Origin: Rhynchopus sp. YZ270_cl-10
Lineage: Eukaryota > Euglenozoa > Diplonemea > Diplonemida > Diplonemidae
NCBI GenBank assembly: GCA_964035575.1
Contig: OZ037933.1
Coordinates: 62,001 to 126,000, forward strand
Length of the DNA: 64,000 nucleotides
Reading direction: 5' to 3'
The stretch's first letter is position 1. Each line of letters starts with the position of its first letter. Position numbers and translations under genes: made by a program. Under the pieces are notes generated by a model that was not told the DNA's origin, searched no databases, and saw only the letters and a list, made by a program, of their open reading frames with translations. This document shows positions 20,607 to 30,215 of the stretch, piece by piece.

Positions 20607-21929
20607 TCACGATCTAATAATGAAATGGCCCGCTCTGCACATGCTCCTCACACCCTTGTACGGCTTGTACCGTTCGTGGAGGACTGTCACGTTGTCGAAC
20701 TGTTTGTTGTTGTTTTTAAAAAATTTCAAATAAATCGATCATACCTTCAACCCCGACAATGATGTGAGATTTTGCTTGAAGTCCACTATGACAGGCGGTG
20801 TGACAGCAGGCTTGGGAGCATCAGAGCGCACATGCAGCGTCGCAGTGAGGGAAGGAGACACGGAGTTCTTACCCTTCCCGAGCTTGCCTACTTCCCATAC
20901 GATTTCCTTCGTCGAGAAGTCAAACATCGCACTGCCCTGGGTCGTGTCAATCGAGCAGGAGTCAACTGAGGCCGGAAGCGGCACGGTCAGTTTGATGTCC
21001 GTCACAGGTTGTTCTTTGTCCCCTGAAAGTGCCGACATCATCTTGGTACCTACCATCAGCGAGACCCTGCCACCACCTTCCGAAAAACCAATCTGCGGTG
21101 TAACGTAGAACGGTGCCTGGAACACCGCGTTTGACTCAGAGTTGATGGAGTAGTTCATTAGGGTGAACTTTCCGTCTGGTGGTGTGAATTGAAGCTGCTT
21201 CGATTGTTCGTACTTCTTGATGTTCACGCAGTGGTGAAACGAGGCGTCCTCGATCAACTCTGGGTTGGTAAACTGGAGGAGCAATTCGGGCATTCCGGTG
21301 AGCATACTGTTCGATTCAATCACCCCATCCACCGAGGAGTACAGGGTCTTGCCGTCGCCGTCGATGACCGTATTGAGGGATTCAATAATGTCAAAGAAGA
21401 TTTCGTTGTTGGCATATTTGATGCCCAGTTTTCTCCATGGGATAGAAGATGAGTCGAGCGCTGTAAGAGGCACCGATGAATCAGGCCGCAAGCGGTTCAG
21501 CAGCTTCGAAAGGGAAGGGGGTGGTACCAGGTCGTTAAGGAGGCATCGATCGAAGGTCATGGGAAAGCCGTCGTCCATCATCTCCTCAAGCAGCTCGTAG
21601 GTGGTCACAAAGTGGTCGCGGATGCTTTCTTCTGTCACATCGTCGAGATAGCTGTCGAGAATGTCGATAATGCGCTGTACCGACTCCACGACCATCATGA
21701 CATTGGTCTCCTGCGTCACAATCGCGAGAAAGATCAAATCGCAATGCAAAATGTGCACAAAGGTGTACTTCCCGCTCTGGATCACCGGCAGCACATCCTG
21801 CGGGGTCTCGCAGGGGAGGATGTGCTCGCTATAGAAGTCGTCGGCGACTTGACGGGGGATCTTACGCCGCCAATGCTTTTCAATGACGATACACCCCCCG
21901 GTGCTGAGAATGAACAGCGAGCTGATCAT
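20607..21929 (-). CDS. AP3M: AP-3 adaptor complex mu (medium) subunit, spliced, 425 aa
   Basis: Two exons: 21929-20745 and 20699-20607, joined over a 45-nt intron. The start is MISSLFILSTGGCIVIEKHW, which matches the conserved first residues of AP-3 mu; the frame is open further upstream but without homology. An N-terminal longin-like domain (about 1-140, with YELLEEMMDDGFPMT) is followed by a mu homology domain from about residue 165 (IPWRKLGIKYANNEIFFDII, GMPELLLQF, FTPPDGKFTLMNY). Without splicing the frame ends at LSGLKV; splicing adds FDNVTVLHERYKPYKGVRS and the final CRAGHFIIRS, which match the family C-terminus (YKPxKGVxYxTKAGKFxxR). The length (425) agrees with animal AP-3 mu (about 418). 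AP-3 sorts cargo from endosome/TGN to lysosome-related organelles; mu binds YxxPhi signals. Confidence 0.93.
20700..20744 (-). other. 45-nt spliceosomal intron in AP-3 mu
   Basis: Minus strand GTATGA ... CAAACAG, between AAG and TTC codons, phase 0. Removing it restores the conserved AP-3 mu C-terminus. It shows that very short GT-AG introns are used in this genome and gives a donor pattern (GTATNN) also seen in the gene at 22892-24076. Confidence 0.88.
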
Positions 21930-22752
21930 TGTCGGGGGTGGCTTGGGGGGTGGGGGGTGGGGTCTGTGTGTGGTGGTATACTTATATGTACTTTGGGTGA
22001 GGATTGGATGTGGGTTATTTGAGTGCATATGGATGGTATGGATGAGGGTGGTGATCACTCCTGGAAGCGAGAGGGGGGCCCGAAGAACCTGGCAATGATG
22101 GGAGTGCCGCGCGGGGGGCATGCTGGTTGTGGGCGCCATGGGCGCTCCGATTGACGGATCGGAAATCTCTGGCGGTGGAGGAAGGACTGAACAGATAGTG
22201 CACGACATCGAGCGCCTCGTTGCTCCACCCACAACTTCTTCTTGGTAGAATATAAAGCACCTATGATGCAGTGTGGTGTTGATCGCGGTGACCATTACCT
22301 ACGGGGGGACCCTCGTCCAAACCCGCTGTGAAGGGGAGCTACGTTCTCGTGTTCTCAAGACCTACCAAAAAAAAGTAGAGTTGAAATAGAAAAGCCCTCT
22401 CGTGGCAGTGTACCTTGGGGAAAAAGTGAGAAAAAAAAAAGGAATAAAATAATAAAAATGGGTCAGGGGAGGAGAGAGAAAAAATAGGAGATATATCTAA
22501 CTAATAATAGACTGCAGAGCGCTCCCCCCCGTATACGGTTCTGCTCCTCCCACTATGAGATGTCCCACATATCGGCACGTATTTTCTTTTCCCCCATTTT
22601 TCTTTCCACCACATTTTTTTTTTTTTTTGAGACAACAAGAGATCACACAACTGCCCTCTCTCTCTCACTCTCTCCCCTTCCTTCTGTGCTAAATCTGCAT
22701 CACATTTTTTTGTTCCCCAACACGGGGTCTGACATAGCATAAGGGGCATCTA

Positions 22753-22862
22753 GTGATGGCTGTATTGTGATAACTGCCCATCACAATACACAATACACAT
22801 CACAATACAGCTGTATTATACTGTGTGCATTATGTAGACAGCTATCACAGTACAGCCATCAC
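22753..22862. mobile_element. Tc1/mariner-type MITE, TA target
   Basis: 110 bp with 20-bp inverted ends (GTGATGGCTGTATTGTGATA / TATCACAGTACAGCCATCAC, one mismatch) flanked by TA on both sides (22751-22752, 22863-22864). The inside is made of CACAATACA words. It lies just past the 3' end of the coiled-coil gene. 21930-22750 otherwise contains only the AP-3 mu upstream region and a P fragment at 22380. Confidence 0.78.
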
Positions 22863-22891
22863 TAGGTGCATCTCTCTCGCTCCTCCTCCTC

Positions 22892-24076
22892 CTACCGCCC
22901 TGCAGGCGACAGTGGTGACGACAACGCGGACGTAGCAGATCTCAGTTTACTGCTTCCTCCCGAACGTCTACCAGCCTTCCGCGCAGGGGGTGTACTGTTC
23001 TGCAGCAATGGAGATGCTTTGAGGGCTGGTGCACTGCCCTTCTTCTCAAGGCACGATGAAGACAAATACGCTGCGCTTGCATGCGACCTTCCCCCTTGTG
23101 CCCGCCCCGCCAGCACACCGTCACTACGCACCCGCCCCATCTCCGACCTGCTTCGTTTCAACGGACTGGAGGACCGTTTCTCCTTCAGCGACAACGACCC
23201 TGCGAGTGTGTCAGAACGCTTCACACTCAGCCGTGCGGTTTTCTCCTGCCGCGGCCGTGCTGTGTCTTGACGACGCAGATGCATCTGGATAGGCACAGGA
23301 GAGGTATGTGCAAGGTGCAGTGCGTTCGGTGTCGTCATCTGCAGAAGGGATTTGATTGAAAGTGCAGGAGAAGAAGGGAGAAGGGGAGAGGCAAGTTGGC
23401 TAACGAACCCCGGTGTTTGCATTTTTTTTGGCGCTCAGTGGTGGTGGGGGGTCAATTTGCCGAAAATGGACATTTTTTGGCCATTTTGGGGTGGCAAATT
23501 GACCCTACTGCGCGGATTTCAAAAAAAAGAAGAAAAAAATGCAAACACCGTGGCAACGTCTTATTAGGCCTGGAGAGGGGGAAACACATACCGGGGAAGG
23601 CCGTAGAAGAGAAGGGCGTGCTTCCGACGCAGCCTCGTCAGTGTGGTGGTAGTCTGTGAGGGGGTGCGAGATCTGCTCGACGGAGGCTGCGCAGTTAGCT
23701 TCGAGCGGTGCTGTTTTATGTTTTATGTTTTGGTAAATTTTTTTTAGGTAATAAATGGGTGTGTGCAAAATGGGAGACGGCACAATGCAATACCTTGAGA
23801 GGAGGCTTGTCGTGAAAGGTGTTCTCTCTTCTCCATCTCCGCTTCCCTAGCTGCAACCGCTGCCTCACGTGCCTGCAGCTTTTCCTGCCATGCTTGCAAT
23901 GCCACAATCGTCTTCCCCGCACATCCACGCGACTCCTCCAGCTCTGTGGCCAGCGCCGTCACAAGCTTGCACACCGCTGCCAGACCAGCCTCACTGGGAC
24001 ACCCCCCCAACCTCAGGAGCTCCCTCGCCTGCACCAGCACGTCCTCAGCATCATGTGACACCAGGGACGACGCCAT
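22892..24076 (-). CDS. Uncharacterised coiled-coil/basic protein, three exons, ~282 aa
   Basis: Proposed exons: 24076-23794, 23710-23592 and 23338-22892, total 849 nt in frame. Introns are GTATTG...AAAACAG (83 nt, phase 1) and GTATGT...TTCTGCAG (253 nt, phase 0), matching the AP-3 mu intron style. The start is the first ATG (MASSLVSHDAEDVLVQAR). The first part is helical with a coiled-coil run (QAWQEKLQAREAAVAAREAE, then MEKREHLSRQA); the last part is Ser/Lys/Arg-rich (KRSDTLAGSLSLKEKRSSSP), suggesting a nuclear or cytoskeletal protein with phosphorylation sites. No known family recognised. Intron 2 contains a MITE (23411-23550). The exon structure is an inference from splice signals and frame continuity; the 3' site of intron 2 is the least certain. 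Confidence 0.6.
23411..23550. mobile_element. MITE inside intron 2 of the coiled-coil gene
   Basis: 140 bp with 17-bp inverted ends CGGTGTTTGCATTTTTT / AAAAAATGCAAACACCG. A second inner inverted pair is GGGTCAATTTGCC-AAAATGG and CCATTTTGG-GGCAAATTGACC. It contains the same GGTCAATTTGC word that is spread through hAT-like elements in the window. Removed by splicing, so presumably harmless to the protein. Confidence 0.7.
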
Positions 24077-24353
24077 CAATGAACCTCCCGGGGGAAAGAG
24101 GGGAAGGGAGGAGGAGGAGGGCTCCCTCCGTTTGCCCTCTGTGATGGTGTGAAGTCTTTAGCAGAGTGGGGTCGACTCTTAAGGGGTTTTTTGTCTATCT
24201 TATTATTTTTCAACATTAGGCCATTTCCCGGGCACTCCCGGGCGAATCCTGCCCCCAAAATAATATATATTGGCATTGTGGGCCTGAATTCTCCCCACAT
24301 AATACCCAAAGCTAGAAAATCGGGAGAAGAAAAAAAAACACAAAAAAATCATA

Positions 24354-24593
24354 ATGAACGAGGCCAAGAAGGAAGCAGCAGAGTTCGTGCGTATGATTCG
24401 GGTGGTTGGTACGCCGAGAGGCTCAACTTCGATGCTGAGTCTGAGGATTGTGACACACCTTGTGGGACGTCCGGTGTTCACTTTGGAGGACTGGAAACGT
24501 GCAAGTCGTACCAGAAAGCTCAGTCACGTCTTACTAAGTGCTCTTTCGTCTCTTGTGGTTGTCAGGCAGGCTAAACCTGACCGAGATAAATGA
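24354..24593 (+). CDS. Possible small ORF, 79 aa, no family recognised
   Basis: MNEAKKEAAEFVRMIRVVGT ... LEDWKRASRTRKLSHVLLSA. The codon mix and GC (about 50%) are higher than the surroundings, and the ATG is the first after an AT-rich leader. The 3' end runs into a dispersed repeat (24570-24755), so it may be a gene remnant fused to a repeat. No membrane segment or motif. Could equally be chance. Confidence 0.3.
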   Translation: MNEAKKEAAEFVRMIRVVGTPRGSTSMLSLRIVTHLVGRPVFTLEDWKRASRTRKLSHVLLSALSSLVVVRQAKPDRDK

Positions 24594-24755
24594 ACGAGAC
24601 AAGAATTTTCATCATATGCAAGCAATATATTGACAGTATATGGTGAGGGATCAACAAAAATGTTCCCATCGAGACAAGAGAAATATGACTTGAAACACAC
24701 AGCCCTCTCTCACGACATGTGTATTGTCAAGAAATCAATTTTGAACGAACGAAGC
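24570..24755 (+). repeat. Direct repeat copy 1 (second copy 24959-25146)
   Basis: About 186 bp beginning GCTAAACCTGACCGAGATAA and including CATCATATGCA, TTGACAGTATATGGTGAGGG, ATCAACAAAAATGTTCCCAT and the P-like ACACACAGCCCTCTCTCACG. The second copy about 390 bp downstream differs at only a few positions, so the duplication is recent. A third, partial copy is at 63188-63262. Confidence 0.8.
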
Positions 24756-24874
24756 AGCTGTCTTCACGCTCTCGAACGCCTTAGCACACACACTTAATCA
24801 AAAATTGCAAAGTCAAGGTGTAGGATATTTGACTGGACGATCAAAAAAAAGAGGGGGTACTTTTTCATTTTCTT

Positions 24875-24922
24875 TTGAAAAATAGGCTGTATTAGCGTCG
24901 ACACAAGAGGATGAGCTCCACT
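24875..24922 (+). repeat. H module, diverged
   Basis: GAAAAATAGGCTGTATTAGC then GTCGACACAAGAGGATGAGC and TCCACT. Lies between the two direct repeat copies. Confidence 0.4.
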
Positions 24923-24958
24923 GCCAAACGCGTCACTTCCTTCTTTCTTTGAAAGATG

Positions 24959-25146
24959 GGCTAAACCCGACCGAGATAAATGAACGAGACAAGAATTTTC
25001 ATCATATGCAATCAATATATTGACAGTATATGGTGAGGGATCAACAAAAATGTTCCCATCGAGACAAGAGAAATATGACTTGAAACACACAGCCCTCTCT
25101 CACGACCTGTGTATTGTCAAGAAATCAATTTTGAACGAACGAAGAC
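24959..25146 (+). repeat. Direct repeat copy 2
   Basis: Near-identical to 24570-24755. Followed by a G-like and a J-like module (GATAAGATGTACCCCTTAGC then ATCTCGCTTGCTGAG) up to 25340. Confidence 0.8.
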
Positions 25147-25433
25147 GAAGATCTTGTGCTTCGCCCCGCGTACCTTTTTACATTAAAAGCACGACCATAC
25201 ATGGGGGCACAGACAGCACACCTTTCCCCAGGGTGTGGCAGGGTCCTTTGCTGAATGCGCGGGACTCTGGTCTGAGAGAAGGAAACGTTGATAAGATGTA
25301 CCCCTTAGCATCTCGCTTGCTGAGTCATCATAAATGTGGTTGTGTATAGAAGTTAAAACGTCGCCACTCTACGAAGAGACAAGGAAGAGTGGCGGAGACA
25401 ACAAAAAGAAGAAGAATAAAATTATTTCATTTT

Positions 25434-25680
25434 TGATAAATTGTTGGAGTAGTGTAGTTGCATCGGTTGTGTTGCCACAGTTGTGCAATATCCACTGTTT
25501 TCATTCTTTATTCTAAACGAAAAGAAGTAAAAAAAACAATAAAACAAATTCATAATAATAAATAAAAGAAAGAAAAAAAAAGTTGGCTTGAAATACAAAG
25601 ACCGCGACAGTGTAAACAAATGTGTACCTTGGTACATGACCGGATGTACCGGGGGATAGGACACCCAGCCATGCATGTCC
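25434..25680 (+). repeat. Hb module followed by P module
   Basis: Hb: ATAAATTGTTGGAGTAGTGT, AGTTGCATCGGTTGTGTTGC, ending AATATCCACTG. P: TGAAATACAAAGACCGCGAC ... TGTACCTTGGTACATGACCG then GATGTACC and GGACACCCAGCC. Here the P hairpin TGTACC/GGTACA is longer by one pair than in other copies. Confidence 0.5.
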
Positions 25681-25843
25681 TATCTAAAAAATTAGGGCGG
25701 GGTGAAAGTTGAAAGTGCAAAACGTCTTCACGGACACATACTATCAATAAAACCCAGAAACCCGCATGAAATCACCTGTACCAAAAAGAACAGGTAAATG
25801 CTAAAGAGAGAGAAAAAAACTTGAAAAAGAAAAAATGTGCCTC

Positions 25844-26950
25844 TCACTCACTGTGGGGGTACAGAAGTTTTGTCCTAATACGTCGGTAGCAACCCGACAC
25901 AACCACACGCGAACACGGAGAGATCGCAAAAGACTCATAGTTACTCAGGAGGATCACACGCACACAGGACATGCTTGCCATATCATACTGGCGCAGCGTG
26001 CCTAAATCAAGCTGAACGACAAAGTATTTCCCACAAGGCGTGAACTGCATTTCCACAATTTTCCAGTCCTTACGCCAAAGCCCATCCCATTCCTCAACGC
26101 TGCCAAGACCGGCACCACTCCAATCATAGAGGTACACTCCTTTATGAGCGACTGCCACAGCAAAAGCAGAGGCAGACTGCGAAACAGCCACTCCCGTCAC
26201 ACATGCCACATCGACACCTGTGTTGGCATCCCACACGTGTGTGGTATTCTCCGCTGTGGAAGAGGTGATCACCCACCCACCACAGTGCGACACCGCCACT
26301 TTCTCGCGTCCCTTGTGCGAGAGAGAGCGGAGCAACGTCAGGTCTTCGTCATACACAGAGACACCGTCTTCGCCCTGGGAGACAACAACACTGCCACACG
26401 CGAACACCAACTTCGAGGTCCCTTCGACTTTGCGGAGCACCTCCCCACCCGGAAGCGCAACCACACGAGAGTGATCCTTACACGACAGGTAGCAGCGAGT
26501 CTTGCACCGTGAGATGGCAAGCGGTCCCGCACTAGTTTGGACTTTGGACAAGAACAAAGGCTTGAAGGTTTCTGTGTCAAAGCCGCCAAGATATGTGGAT
26601 CTGCCGACTAGTGTATAACCCAGATAGATGCAAAGCTTTCCACAGCGCGACAGCGACAAACTGTGCACTGACCAAATGTTCATTTCCTCATCCATCTTGT
26701 ATTCGTCAGGACACCGAATATCAGCACAGCGAAAGGCAAGCACAACCTGCACACCTGATTCGAACGCAGTGTCCTGCAGACGGCACGTCCCCTCCAGCAC
26801 CTGCGTGCCGATGCGCATCTCAACAGACGCAGGCGAGACAGCAAGCGCCGTGCACGCAACCTCCTTTGCCGCTGCAACGTCCACATCGCACGGCACCTCC
26901 ACTGTCGCAGACACGCCTGACTCTTCCAGCACAAAGGTCACATCCATCAT
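25844..26950 (-). CDS. Ubiquitin-like plus beta-propeller (WD40-like) protein, 368 aa
   Basis: The start is set at MMDVTFVLEESGVSATVEV; the upstream in-frame extension is low-quality leader sequence. Residues 1-75 look like a ubiquitin-type fold (beta-rich, hydrophobic spacing, VEMRIGTQVLEGTCRLQDTA resembling the ubiquitin PDQQRLIFAGKQLEDGRTL region). From about 95 to the end are repeated blade-like units (LSRCGKLCIYLGYT, VAVSHCGGWVITSS-, THVWDANTGVDVACVTG, FTPCGKYFVVQLDLGTLRQY, ISPCSRVVVSGCYR) of the S-x-CGxxxxxS and VWD type known from WD40 propellers. About seven blades could fit. No catalytic residues; likely a scaffold. Partner unknown; no visible intron. Confidence 0.65.
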   Translation of the reverse strand: MMDVTFVLEESGVSATVEVPCDVDVAAAKEVACTALAVSPASVEMRIGTQVLEGTCRLQDTAFESGVQVVLAFRCADIRCPDEYKMDEEMNIWSVHSLSLSRCGKLCIYLGYTLVGRSTYLGGFDTETFKPLFLSKVQTSAGPLAISRCKTRCYLSCKDHSRVVALPGGEVLRKVEGTSKLVFACGSVVVSQGEDGVSVYDEDLTLLRSLSHKGREKVAVSHCGGWVITSSTAENTTHVWDANTGVDVACVTGVAVSQSASAFAVAVAHKGVYLYDWSGAGLGSVEEWDGLWRKDWKIVEMQFTPCGKYFVVQLDLGTLRQYDMASMSCVRVILLSNYESFAISPCSRVVVSGCYRRIRTKLLYPHSE

Positions 26951-27387
26951 TTTGTTTTCCTTCGTGAGGCGGGTGGGGTTCTGTTTCGTGTGTTTTGTGG
27001 TGGGGGAAAAGAGAAGTTTGGGAAGACAACCAGCACACCCAGCTTGCTCATTTGTGCGACACACTGGGGAATGTAGAGGAGGTGGGAAAAGAAGAGTGCA
27101 ATACGTATTCTCGATTTCTGGGCCCGCACCACATGGGTGGTTGTAAGCAGCTGTGAAGTTAAATCACACAAAAAAACAACAAAACAGGTGCAGGTTTGCT
27201 CAAGATAAAAAAGAAAAATACGGGGTTTCATGCGAGGTGTGGGGTCTTTTTTGTCACCTTCTGAACAAATGCGATACGGTGGTTTTCGGTTTGCTATTTT
27301 GCGAGAAAATCAAACCCCCCCCCAAACCCCCCACCCCCCTCAGAAGCGAAGTTAGAGAAAACGTTTTTTGTTTTTTTTTTGTTTCAT

Positions 27388-27393
27388 TTTATT
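27388..27393 (-). promoter_or_regulatory. Candidate poly(A) signal AATAAA of the SDR gene
   Basis: AATAAA on the minus strand about 59 nt after the stop of the SDR gene, the same spacing as for the CUB-like gene at 14293. Confidence 0.45.
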
Positions 27394-27451
27394 TGTATCT
27401 AAGAAGGTTGCGGACACCCCGCCCTCCCTAACTGCCACATCGTAAGATCCC

Positions 27452-28246
27452 CTACTCCTCCCTCTTCTTCCTCTCTGCTGAGACGTCGAAATAGTCGAGG
27501 TGTGCACCCTGTTCAAACCCATGCTCCAGAAGCGCCACTAACTCCGCCGCTGAAACTTGCGGGTCCACAATCGACCCAGATGCCACCATACCGGTGTAGA
27601 TGTCTCTGATACCTTGGTCACAATGTGTGTCGCAGATCTGCGCTACCATGTCTGTTTGCATAGGACCTGGTGCCCAGTTCAGTGCGCGCACCTCGGGGTG
27701 GTCTAAGGCCATCACCTGGACCAACATGTCCCGTGCTGCCTTGGCAGAGCAGTACAGCCCAAACCCAGTGAACGCCTTTATCGCGCAAAGCGAACTGATG
27801 TTTACAACAGTCAGTTTCGTTGCAGAGGACTCCCTGCAGGCGCTCAGCACCGCTGCGTTGACCACAGAGAATGCCGAGACGTTGACGTGGAAAAAATCGG
27901 GTGTCACCTCGGATGGGGTTCCTGCCACCTTTGCGTCCACTGGGCCTAGCGTGCCTGCGTTGTGGATGAACACGAGGTCGGAGTACTGCCCCAGGAGTGC
28001 CGGTGTGAACAACGCCTTTGTGGATGCCTCAAGCACAGAGGCTGGCTGTGCCATGTCAAGCTCCCATGGTGTCACGGTCCCTGTGTTCTTCTCTGCACGC
28101 ACCCCTGCAATGGTATCAGCAAGACTGACCCCACTGCGGTGTGACAGAACAAAGTCGGTGTTGGGTTGTGCCTTCGCAAACTGTGCGGCAAGCGCGAGAC
28201 CGTACCCACGGTTGGCCCCAGTAATCGCTACTAAGCGCTTGGCCAT
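27452..28246 (-). CDS. Sepiapterin reductase-like short-chain dehydrogenase, 264 aa
   Basis: Rossmann-fold SDR with the NADP-binding motif TGANRGYG (9-16), HNAGTLG (95-101), catalytic serine in NISSLCAIKAFTGFGL (Ser151/152) and YCSAK (Tyr165, Lys169), followed by AARDML and LNWAPGPMQTDM. The SSLCAxxxxxGxGLYCxxKAARDML and APGPxxTDM strings are characteristic of sepiapterin reductase, the last enzyme of tetrahydrobiopterin synthesis, and the length equals that of the family (about 261). Start at the first ATG, 8 residues before the glycine motif. Some fungal and protist relatives act on other carbonyls, so the exact substrate is an inference. Cytosolic; no targeting signal. A conserved TTCTTGCGCAGAAT word lies about 50 nt upstream. 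Confidence 0.82.
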   Translation of the reverse strand: MAKRLVAITGANRGYGLALAAQFAKAQPNTDFVLSHRSGVSLADTIAGVRAEKNTGTVTPWELDMAQPASVLEASTKALFTPALLGQYSDLVFIHNAGTLGPVDAKVAGTPSEVTPDFFHVNVSAFSVVNAAVLSACRESSATKLTVVNISSLCAIKAFTGFGLYCSAKAARDMLVQVMALDHPEVRALNWAPGPMQTDMVAQICDTHCDQGIRDIYTGMVASGSIVDPQVSAAELVALLEHGFEQGAHLDYFDVSAERKKREE

Positions 28247-28288
28247 GCTTGGAGGAGTGTATATGGGGGTGTGTCTGTGTGATAAACT

Positions 28289-28312
28289 ATTAGGGATTTC
28301 TTGCGCAGAATG
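28289..28312 (-). promoter_or_regulatory. ATTCTGCGCAAGAAT motif upstream of the SDR gene
   Basis: Minus strand reads CCCCATTCTGCGCAAGAAAT then CCCTAATAG, 43-66 nt before the ATG. The same word occurs upstream of the 46397-47086 gene, and in non-genic copies at about 48054, 51464 and 55300 with matching CA-rich flanks. It folds as ATTCT-GCGCA-AGAAT. Candidate core promoter or 5' UTR element. Confidence 0.4.
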
Positions 28313-28619
28313 GGGGATGTGTGTGTCTGTGGAGGACTAAGGGGTGTGAGTTGTTGAAATGGGCATTTTTTTTTTTTTTTTGTGTTGAGTTCAGGCTCTC
28401 CGCTAGGATTTCCGATTTTGAAAATATTCTGTTGATGGTCCACGTTGGTGGGGTACATGCTTGCGCCGCAGGCGCACGGTACGCAACTTTTTTTTTTACC
28501 AACGCCCGATTTTGACTTTTTTGGGACGTTTGAGCACTCACCTCTCCATATCTTCTTCTCCTGAGCTTTTTTGACAGGTAGAACGGGTCTGAACCACTCA
28601 GCAGAACTTTTTTTTTTTT

Positions 28620-28647
28620 GGGAAATAGTCAGATTTACCCTACCCTA
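28620..28647 (+). repeat. Left flank of an older repeat split by the transposon
   Basis: AATAGTCAGATTTACCCTAC then CCTA. Together with 30052-30210 it reconstitutes the sequence found uninterrupted at about 36383-36600. Confidence 0.75.
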
Positions 28648-30051
28648 CAGTGTGACACAGAATTAATGGCCGATGAAGACATTTTATAAAAAAACGGCAA
28701 ATTTTGACAAGGACATATTCAAAACACCCCCAAAACATAAAATATTTACGCCCAGGAACACAATAAAAGCAAAAATATAATGGTTAAGGGTAAAGTGAAC
28801 ACTGAGGCCACGAGGGAAGGGTTGCGACTACAGGCAACGTCGCTAGTCGTTGTTGGCGGTAAGAGCCATGATGAGGTGGCGGAGTTGCTGAACGTTGCGA
28901 AGAGGAGTTTGGGTAGGTGGGTGAAGGAGTACCGCGCTGGAGAGCGGAATTTTTCGGACAAGCCAGGGAGGGGACGCAAGAGATCGGCCACCACCGACAC
29001 CGTTAAGAATAGGGTGGTTAGACACATGCGGGGCAAGCAGTTTCAGTCTTGCAGGAAAGTAGCGTCGCTACTACAGATTTCGAGGGAGAGTGTCCGCAGG
29101 TGCCTGAAGGAGAAGGGGCTGAAGCCCGTTCAAACGAAGAGCAAACCAAAGCTCTCGGAAAAGAACATCACTGCCCGGATAGAGTTTGCTGAAACGCATC
29201 GAAACACCGACTGGTCAAAGGTGATGTTCACCGATGAAAAAGACTTTTGGCTTTTTTCTCGGGTGAGCAAGAAGAACGATGTTGTCTGGGTTGCAGATGG
29301 TGATGAGCCGCCCCCAACCGTTGATAAGGTCAGGGCTACGCAGAAGGTTCACGTCTGGGGAGGAATCACCACCAGAGGTAAGACGAAGCTCTATTTCTAT
29401 GACGGTGCTCTCAATGCAGAGAAGTACCGTACGCTCGTCTTACAGAAAGCGCTCAAAGAAATAAAAGAACTCCTGCCTGACAGTAGCTACACGTTTCAGC
29501 AGGATGGGGCACCCTGCCACACTGCGAACGTTACTCAAGCATTCCTCTCCTCCCAACCTTTCTCGTTCCTCCCTAAAGCTGACTGGCCAGGCAACTCCCC
29601 TGATCTCAATCCTATTGAGAACCTGTGGGCCAAGCTGCAGACTGCAGTCAACGAACGGGAGCCCAAAGACGTGTCAGCACTTAAACGTGCCATCAACAAG
29701 GAATGGTCCAAGATGGACAATAGCTTCGTTGCACGTTACATCATGTCAATGCCACGACGCCTAGACGCAGTTCGCAATTCCAACGGAATGCACACAAAAT
29801 ACTAATGCATGCTCTATTTATTTTTGTGCACCCACTCGTTTGTACTGCTACACTGTATTTTTTTTTTTTACACATACACCCTTTTTTACCAAAAAGGGAT
29901 ATTTCCATGTTAATATTTTCCCCACACACACACTTTTCATACACGGCCAGTTGAAAATGCAATGAAATGAGTCAAATTTTGCCTATTTTTTAGAATAATA
30001 TAACAATTTTTACAAAATGTCGTCATCGGCCATTAATTCTGTGTCACACTG
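28648..30051 (+). mobile_element. Complete Tc1/mariner-type (D37E) DNA transposon, 1404 bp
   Basis: Inverted ends of about 36 bp with one mismatch: CAGTGTGACACAGAATTAAT then GGCCGATGA-GACATTTT, flanked by TA on both sides (28646-28647 and 30052-30053). It encloses one uninterrupted transposase ORF. The pre-insertion sequence exists at about 36383-36430 (CCCTACCC-TA-TTTTGAAAAAG), confirming ends and target. Intact ORF plus near-perfect ends point to a recent insertion. Confidence 0.95.
28780..29805 (+). CDS. Tc1/mariner-superfamily transposase, D37E type, 341 aa
   Basis: N-terminal paired helix-turn-helix DNA-binding region (about 10-110: SHDEVAELLNVAKRSLGRWV and SCRKVASLLQISRESVRRCL), with a basic GRGRKR AT-hook-like linker between them (64-68). 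Catalytic DDE domain: Asp152 in MFTDEKDFWLF, Asp242 in FQQDGAPCHTAN, Glu280 in WPGNSPDLNPIENLW. Exactly 37 residues separate Asp242 and Glu280, which places it with the ITmD37E (TRT) group known from mosquitoes and some other eukaryotes, rather than Tc1 (D34E) or mariner (D34D). The frame is complete with no stop or shift, so the protein may be active in cut-and-paste transposition in the nucleus. Confidence 0.95.
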   Translation: MVKGKVNTEATREGLRLQATSLVVVGGKSHDEVAELLNVAKRSLGRWVKEYRAGERNFSDKPGRGRKRSATTDTVKNRVVRHMRGKQFQSCRKVASLLQISRESVRRCLKEKGLKPVQTKSKPKLSEKNITARIEFAETHRNTDWSKVMFTDEKDFWLFSRVSKKNDVVWVADGDEPPPTVDKVRATQKVHVWGGITTRGKTKLYFYDGALNAEKYRTLVLQKALKEIKELLPDSSYTFQQDGAPCHTANVTQAFLSSQPFSFLPKADWPGNSPDLNPIENLWAKLQTAVNEREPKDVSALKRAINKEWSKMDNSFVARYIMSMPRRLDAVRNSNGMHTKY

Positions 30052-30215
30052 TATTTTGAAAAAGTTCAGACTTGCCCGAAATAAGTTCAGACTTGCCCTA
30101 AAAGTGTTTTTAGGGCAAGTCTGAACTTATTTTTAGGGCAAACACTTTTTTTAGGGCAAGTCTGAACTTTTTTAGGGCAACCCTGCACTTATTTATTGGG
30201 CAAGCTGGGGGCTCT
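30052..30215 (+). repeat. TTCAGACTTGCCC palindromic repeat (copy at 36384-36600)
   Basis: Alternating AAGTTCAGACTTGCCC and GGGCAAGTCTGAACTT words with GTTTTTAGGGCAA spacers; can fold on itself. The same series is found uninterrupted at 36384-36600. A related AGATACCCGAAAATAAGTTC series is at 34130-34330 and 36180-36310. 30216-30558 shows no gene. Confidence 0.75.

Noticed and set aside
24149-24574. 141-codon plus ORF overlapping the 79-codon ORF
   Set aside because: The frame passes through AT-rich leader sequence and has no domain; at most one of the two could be real and the shorter one looks better.
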